Source: Lingula anatina (taxonomy: Eukaryota > Brachiopoda > Lingulata > Lingulida > Lingulidae). Taken from it: a stretch of 64,000 bases of DNA. The DNA is taken from contig NW_019775421.1 of assembly GCF_001039355.2 (NCBI RefSeq), positions 99,847 to 163,846 of the forward strand, read 5' to 3'. A program made the position numbers and the translations under genes. Below, in pieces: positions 58,291 to 64,000 of this stretch. The notes beneath the pieces were generated by a model. That model saw only the letters and a list, made by a program, of their open reading frames with translations, did not search any database and was not told the DNA's origin. The first letter of the stretch is position 1. Each line of letters starts with the position of its first letter.

Positions 58291-59100
58291 ATCGTGCTTG
58301 ACGGGTGCCTGTTTTAAAGAATTGGATATCACAGTCACTATCTGAGGACAAATATTTGGCTTATCAAGATACACAATGTGGCACAGTATCATAAACACGG
58401 TTACTGGAAGTGCGGTGACTATTGGAAGGAGGCGGGAGGCGGAACCATTGCCCCCTCCGCCCCTTGGATGCGACCATTGCCCCCTTGGTGGGGTTCGGTG
58501 CCTGATTAAGGACCCCGAAAATTTTTTGGTGGAGCAGGAACAGATATTTGCTGCATGTTTGTAAAAGCTTATCAAACTTTGATTTTGTTATCAAAAACAC
58601 AAGGCACGTGCAAAAGTTAAAGAGAGCATGCGTATCGAATTAAAGACTCTCTTGAAACATGTAGGCCCTGTAGAGTAGATCTCATCAAGAAACACTGTAA
58701 AAAAATCTAGAAGTTGAGGATTTTCATTCTTTGCTCAGATAATATTCAAATACACTAGTTGATACCCGTCACATCAGTCATTGAACCATGATAAAAGATA
58801 TGTATACACCATTTATAGAATCGTACTATATTCTGTGTGAAAGTCTTATTTCCACACTTGCCCTGAGTAAAAGATTTTGTTAACAAAAATGTTCTGGAAT
58901 TATATATTTCATCATGGTAATTGTGATATCGATCTTTTAATTGTTTGTGACATGCATAACCGAAATCCTGTAAAAAAAAATAATAAAAAAATAAAAACCA
59001 ACCTCCCTACCCTGCTTTCAGGTACAAAAAAGAATTCTCAACAATCTTTATATTAATATTAATAATAATAATAAAATAATAATAATGATAATGATAATAA
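58290..59100. other. interval without a gene
   Basis: 58,430-58,500 is GC-rich with CCATTGCCCCCT repeated. (AAT)n-like tract at 59,060-59,100. The frames 58,261-58,575 and 58,376-58,564 overlap each other on opposite strands and show no domain. Confidence 0.5.
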
Positions 59101-59114
59101 AAGAAAAATCGGAA

Positions 59115-59200
59115 CTGATGGGGAATCGAATCTACTCCGCCGTTTTTGACAGCCAAGGACGTTATTACTCGGCCAGCAAATACTGCTATCTAATCAGTGA
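59115..59200 (-). repeat. tRNA-like (Ser/Leu type) relic
   Basis: The minus strand has TGGCCGAGTAA (59,175-59,165), like the A box of class II tRNAs, and GATTCGATTCC (59,132-59,122), a B box with one change. Stem pairing is imperfect. A tRNA pseudogene or SINE head. Confidence 0.4.
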
Positions 59201-59309
59201 CAATTTATGATACCTGTGACACATGCCGAAACTTTACGGAAATTGCCGAAGGCTAAAATTGCCTTCGAAATATAATTTTAACAGTTTAATCAAATGCAAA
59301 CTATGACCA

Positions 59310-59579
59310 CTATCTTCCCACTGCCCTAAGGCATTTCTTACACCTGTCAGTTGTCAATAGATCGTTGTAGTCTGGGAGAAAAACGTGAAAAGAAGACTTC
59401 GGCTGATCTGCTATTGCCATATACTTCCTGAGATTATTGAGTGCAGTTGTTAAATTCATTTCCACACCTCCGTCAACAGATTCATCTCGAAGTGGAACCG
59501 AGATTTTATTGTTGAATAGACGGCACGTGTGGGAGGCGGGGAGTCCATAAGTTGACAATGCTGTAAGTGGATCGGACAT
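59310..59579 (-). CDS. possible first exon, unknown protein
   Basis: An 89-codon minus frame from ATG (59,579): MSDPLTALSTYGLPASHTCR, ending ...LLTTDR before ACAG/GTGTAA at ~59,345. Composition looks protein-like and it sits beside a MITE, but I find no second exon and no known domain. Could be chance. Confidence 0.25.
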   Translation of the reverse strand: MSDPLTALSTYGLPASHTCRLFNNKISVPLRDESVDGGVEMNLTTALNNLRKYMAIADQPKSSFHVFLPDYNDLLTTDRCKKCLRAVGR

Positions 59580-59599
59580 ATTTTATCCAAGGATCTGTT

Positions 59600-59780
59600 A
59601 GGCCGCATTCACATCGAGTAGAGCCATGAAAAGCCACGACCTAAATATGGCGGATGTACATGAAAGGAAAACCGCCTAATCTTTTAATAGTCTATCCGCC
59701 TCTCACACGCTTCCCCATGTGTCGTCCCAATGGAGCCGAGATTTGTAGAACCATGGCTCAACTCGATATGAATGCGGCCT
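59600..59780. mobile_element. MITE with ~30-bp terminal inverted repeats
   Basis: Begins AGGCCGCATTCACATCGAGT and ends ACTCGATATGAATGCGGCCT, one mismatch in 20; similarity continues for ten more bases. 181 bp. 59,800-59,930 has related internal sequence (ATATGGCGGA-TATACATGAA). Confidence 0.8.
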
Positions 59781-59939
59781 CAGAGCCCATTCAGAACAGA
59801 TGATCCTCGGAAATACTGATACACGGATCAAATATGGCGGACTATACATGAAGGCAAGACCGCTAAATCCCGTGACTGTCTCCCGCCTCCATACGCACCG
59901 TCGTTGCAGCGGCCTTGCATTAAACCTCGGATCTGAGGT

Positions 59940-60660
59940 TAAATCCGCTTCATGATATCAATCTAAGCAATGAATTTTAGCATTTTTAAAACTCCTTGAT
60001 CTTAGTGCAATTTCTCCAATCCGCCTTTTTTTTCTCTCAGCTAGACAAAAATGTATTTCCAGTAATAGATTTAGCACTTAATTTACAACAACTCTGATAT
60101 TTCCGATTTAAATCTTAATCTGGACAAACCATATTTGTTCCTTTACGGTTTCCGAAAGAAAGAGGCCGTCTTTGATGCTATGTATTTACTGTTTAAAAAA
60201 ATTAAGATGTGTTTGTTGCGCCCCGGCCAATTCTCACCTAACGCATTTTATCTCTGATTTGAAGCGTTTTTATTTGCGGAGCAGCCAGGGCGTATATTTC
60301 ATTTTTTAAAAAACATTTTGCAGGCCGAACCCATTTCCGCAATAGATAAGGCTATTTTTGATTCGGCTTATTTAGAAAATCGTTCAGCAATAGATAATAT
60401 ATGAGAGATTGCTAACATCAGTCACTAGCTGAAATTTTATATTCGTAAGGTTTGTTTAATGGACAAGAACTTTTTCAACAATAGGTAGCATTTTATTTTG
60501 AGACCAAATTTGCTTTAGGCATTGTTAATGTAATTAAAGGGATAACAATTGTTCATTATAGGCAAAATGTATTTTCCAGGGGTAAACGACAATTTCCCCA
60601 TACTTACCAAAGGTAAATATATTCGTTCCGATATTCTAAGTTAATGCAGAAATTCCAGAA
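59940..60660. other. interval without a gene
   Basis: 60,085-60,165 is the short repeat shared with 57,525. Nothing else recognised. Confidence 0.5.
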
Positions 60661-60895
60661 TAATTGCGATCACCGCCGTTTTGGTGGTAAAATGGAATTT
60701 ATTATATTTCTGTACGTTGTTTACAGTGTATTTATTGTGAAATAGGCCTATAGATGTCATACGAAGAGTTGTTTACCCTTGAAGATAATCATAGAAAAAC
60801 AAAATCATTTTATAAAGCCTACAAGACCACGGAGTTATAAGGTGTTTCAAAAACATTACAGGGCTCACGATCTTAGCTGCTCTATGCCCAATCAC

Positions 60896-61050
60896 CTTTG
60901 GTTTGATGTCTCGTGGAAATTCACCGCTGTATATTAAGATAAAAAATAGCCTGTGTATCCAGTGCTGAGACGGTGACGAGAAGTAGGCCCTATCAGTCAC
61001 TTTGCTAGGAAGAAATAAAGCGTCTTCAGTATTCTGAAACTCGTGGTACA
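60896..61050 (-). other. possible minus-strand exon
   Basis: 155 bases between CTTTTTTTTTCAG/TGTACC and CCAAAG/GTGATT, open, encoding YHEFQNTEDALFLPSKVTDR and a hydrophobic stretch. Splice signals are good but no partner exon or domain was found. Confidence 0.25.
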
Positions 61051-61800
61051 CTGAAAAAAAAAGCATTAGTTTCAGAGGAATTCCGTCAAAAACTGAATTA
61101 CGTCTGCTTACCAGTAGACCTTTGGACATTTCAAGGCTGTTGACATTGGCTATTTCGCTTGGATTGGTAGCCTAAAAGATTTAATGCAAACACGTAGGCC
61201 CCTACTATTTAGAAAAAAATTCATCGATAGGTTTTGTTTTTTTTTTCAATATTCAAGTATAGACGTAACTAATTGTTCAAGTCATAGCCCCAACATTAAA
61301 GAATTTAAGCATATGCAAGTAACTTGATTTATGTAATTCCTTTCACAGGATAGCCTGGTAGGCCTCTCTGGGACACGTTTTGGATTTCAATTCGCCTCAA
61401 AATAATAATATGAAAAAATATATATATATTTAGAGAAAATTTTCCAATGAAATTAGTATGAGCACACCTTTTGACCTTCCCGATTTCAAATTTATAATAC
61501 AGTAAAAATTTAATTTAATATAAGGATTGGGTGAAAAAATCGCGGCCAGGTGGGTGACCTCTCCCAGGGACCTGGGGGTCTCGTGCTCTTCTTGAGAACA
61601 GTTAAAAGACACTTCGAATTTTTTAAAAAATGCTATCGTATGTTAAGGCCAAACTTGCAACAATACTTTGCATACATTGCATCTCAAAGATATTGTTACT
61701 CGCATATTTCCCAGAAAAACGGGTTTCTTAGCGCAGTGTAAATAAATAAACAAAAGTGAGGCATGCAGGCATGTACGCATGCTCACATGAAAGCCATGTG
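61051..61800. other. upstream interval of the 62,162 gene
   Basis: TA-rich tract near 61,415-61,432. No coding frame I can support. Confidence 0.5.
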
Positions 61801-62161
61801 ACTCGCATCAGCCAATGAATACAGTGAACACATTGTCACCGCCAAGCTCGTTTTCGGCCTCTCTCGGTCGATTATTCTTCACATTTAAACAAAAGATTCG
61901 TCGTTATTAGACATCGTTGCAAGTTAACCACGATTCACGGCATGAGTGTATCCAATGAAGCTTGAAACTGCAAAGTGTTGCCGTTGCCAGGGAAATACTG
62001 AAGACGATCGAGCCTTTGAAAGTGGCCGGTAGCGCCTGAAACTCGTGTTGTTGAATGGACGCCATTTTGATAAATTTACTTGATATTTAAACTTGATCGA
62101 CTGAACAAAAACCGCAGGATTTTTAACCTCGAGGCTGCGATCCTTCCGTCAAGACTGGAAT
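61801..62161 (+). promoter_or_regulatory. promoter / 5' UTR of the gene at 62,162
   Basis: Less AT-rich than its surroundings. CCAAT at 61,812-61,816; GCCATTTTG (YY1-like) at 62,061-62,069, a site often found just downstream of start sites of TATA-less genes; no TATA. The ATG at 62,162 is in context GAATATGACC. Confidence 0.5.
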
Positions 62162-63867
62162 ATGACCACAGCCAACACCACGTTGACGAGTCTATGGCAA
62201 GATGAAGGTGAGCATCTTTTATTCTAGGAATATTTTCTCTCTTTTGAAGATCGAGTCGAGTTCTTTTCTCCTTTTGAAAGGTAAGGTCATCAAGACATGG
62301 TCGAGATCCGCCGGTGATCGCTCTAAATATTGATGCAACTTATCTGTGGTTTCCTGTCACACAGGGCATGCAAAGAAACTGATGTAGAGCCTTTGATAAT
62401 TTAACTGCAGGTGTTTGAATCATTGGTGACAGACACTACTAAAGTGTGCTTCTCAATGTTGAAATGTTAATATATATCATGGAGTATTTTTGCACATGTA
62501 CCCATTTTTACTGTAACCAGGAAAGATCCACAACAAGACCCAAAACCTCAACTTATTGCGCAAGGCTAAGTTTATATGTTTACATACGTGTTTGTGAATG
62601 AGATGTTTACCTTTTTGTATTGATTTTATGTATGTGATTTGCACATGCTATCTTTGTTTTTTTTTTCTAAATATTTTTATCCACAGAGGTGAATCGTAGA
62701 TGCTTACATCTTATCTGTACATGTGACTGTGTCCTTCAAATGATTCCACTTCACGGCTGTCTTGGGGGGGGGGGGGGCAAGATTTTGCAGCAGTCAGTTA
62801 AAAGTTAAACAGTTATCTAAAGATGGCCTTGACTTTGGGAAAGGATTTAGAACCAGTTGACCTGTAGACTAACTATTCCATAGATCGAATATGGCACAAC
62901 CCACTCGAAGGGGTGTTGAAGTTTTAATGTTTTCCCCATACAGAGATGGCACATGTGGGAGGTGGGAATTCGTTGCCATATTTGATCTGTGGACTAGTTA
63001 GTTCAGGGATCAGTGGGTTGTGAATGTGGCCTCAAGTTGTTTCAGAGTGAAGTACTTATGATTCTCTTGACAGGTGGCACCTTTAAAGATACACAAACCA
63101 TGCTCTGTTTAAGTCTTGTCAGAAGAACCAGGACAGGCAACACCACCCCCCTGGCCCTTGTTTGATAATGGTGGTTTCAGCTAACATACTGATTAGAGTG
63201 GCTGTACTGGGTTATGTAATACTTTTCTACAATCCGAGATTTATAGCCCACTGAACATCCTGGGTCAAAATTTCCTCTTATGGACGCATTTGAACTCAAT
63301 TTTTTTTTGTGAGTAGGTCAAATGTCACCACATAGTTTTAACTAGTATAAGTAAGAGAAATACTGAAAGACGTCATTATATATTACATGAAAAAGGAAAT
63401 TTGGATGGATTTTTTCTGTTTGCTTGCTTTGTTGTTGCAAGTGTATTGTCATGTTTCCTGTGTAAACCAGAGATTTATCTAGTTTCATTTTCAAACTGGT
63501 ACCAGGAAATGGTGATTTGTGAAGAAACAAGATTCATAAGAGATGAGTCACAGAGTACAACAATAGACAAATGGCACAGTCCTGGTTTATATATAGATAT
63601 GGTTACACAGTTGATAAAAATCAAGTCATGTATAGATTTCATATTCCACAGTTTGTAATACTGCATGTGCATTTTTTTCACAAAAAAAAATAACGTCACT
63701 TTTTTAAAAATTGAACTTTTTCTCTGATGAAATGGATGTTCTCTCTCTTTTCTCTAGGTAATGCTAGTGCCCCCAGCACTCCATCCAAAGTTCAGATCAG
63801 CTCCGAGTTGAGAGAAGATCTCACTCGCTACTTCAGGGACTCCGGCCTGGAACCAATGGCGAAAGAG
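62162..63867 (+). CDS. first two coding exons of an unidentified gene (3' end outside window)
   Basis: Exon 1 codes from ATG 62,162 to 62,207 (donor GAAG/GTGAGC, phase 1). Exon 2 is 63,758-63,867 (acceptor TTTCTCTAG/GTAATG, donor AAAGAG/GTAAGT). The spliced N-terminus reads MTTANTTLTSLWQDEG, a short Ser/Pro stretch, then SSELREDLTRYFRDSGLEPM. That last helix loosely resembles LisH-type N-termini of centrosomal proteins (L-x-x-x-L-x-x-x-F-x-D-x-G), but I do not recognise the protein. Frame and splice sites agree, so a real gene is likely. Confidence 0.7.
62876..63004. mobile_element. MITE-like inverted repeat in the first intron
   Basis: GACTAACTATTCCATAGATC...ATATGGCA at the left pairs with TGCCATATTTGATCTGTGGA...TTAGTTC at the right, with several mismatches. 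The core resembles that of the 59,600-59,930 elements (GATCAAATATGGC). A G-run lies at 62,765-62,777. Confidence 0.55.
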
Positions 63868-64000
63868 GTAAGTAGGTCATGTTGACCTAGTTTCTAAATG
63901 GGTCACGCTGAAGGACTTCTTATTGTTGCATTTAAACCATTTAATCTATTTATGATCTTGGAGATAATGAAGTCTTGGAGCTCTTGTTTGTATGTGTGTA

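Overview
The window is animal nuclear DNA. It has spliced genes with GT/AG introns in consistent phase, long AT-rich introns, (CA)n/(TC)n microsatellites and a dense load of non-LTR, LTR and MITE-like relics. Repeat composition and extensive near-identical local duplication suggest a highly heterozygous marine invertebrate, perhaps a mollusc or other lophotrochozoan. Species cannot be fixed from sequence alone. All family assignments come from reading motifs by eye; no database was searched.

Layout. (1) 1-7,955: the 3' part of a plus-strand gene with at least 13 exons, encoding a WD-repeat-like protein, and its 3' UTR. (2) 7,956-35,200: a repeat graveyard in which essentially every recognisable coding relic lies on the minus strand. 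The relics are an L1/Tx1-like LINE, an RTE LINE, five copies of a Gag-like ORF with LTR-like leaders, Ty3/Gypsy nucleocapsid, RT and integrase pieces, an SGNH-hydrolase-like ORF, and many fragments of a B-box zinc-finger gene family. About 5.7 kb (23,688-29,391) is repeated directly as 29,393-35,200, joined by a single N. A ~140-bp tandem repeat at 13.6-14.3 kb carries perfect DR1 nuclear-receptor sites. (3) 35,200-42,420 and 49,880-54,240: two paralogous minus-strand, two-exon genes. Copy A would encode about 700 aa. Copy B has a premature TGA in exon 1. Each has a disordered N-terminal exon, five B-box-like Cys/His units and a CCDC106-like C-terminus. They are the likely intact relatives of the fragments in region 2. 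(4) 43,000-49,260, with related pieces at 11.8-16.6 kb and 57.6-58.3 kb: a repeat field with microsatellites and 18 perfect copies of the palindrome GTCCGATCGGAC. (5) 54,700-61,800: mostly non-coding, with tRNA-derived elements, a long perfect hairpin and MITEs. (6) 61,800-64,000: promoter region and first two coding exons of a plus-strand gene that runs off the window.

Interpretation. The most interesting material is the B-box/CCDC106-like gene family together with its many same-strand fragments fused to Gypsy pieces. The pattern could be a unistrand piRNA-cluster-like locus or serial segmental duplication. Several single-N joins flanked by duplicated sequence (29,392; 48,428; 54,318) show that part of the repetition is probably unmerged haplotypes or overlapping contig ends.
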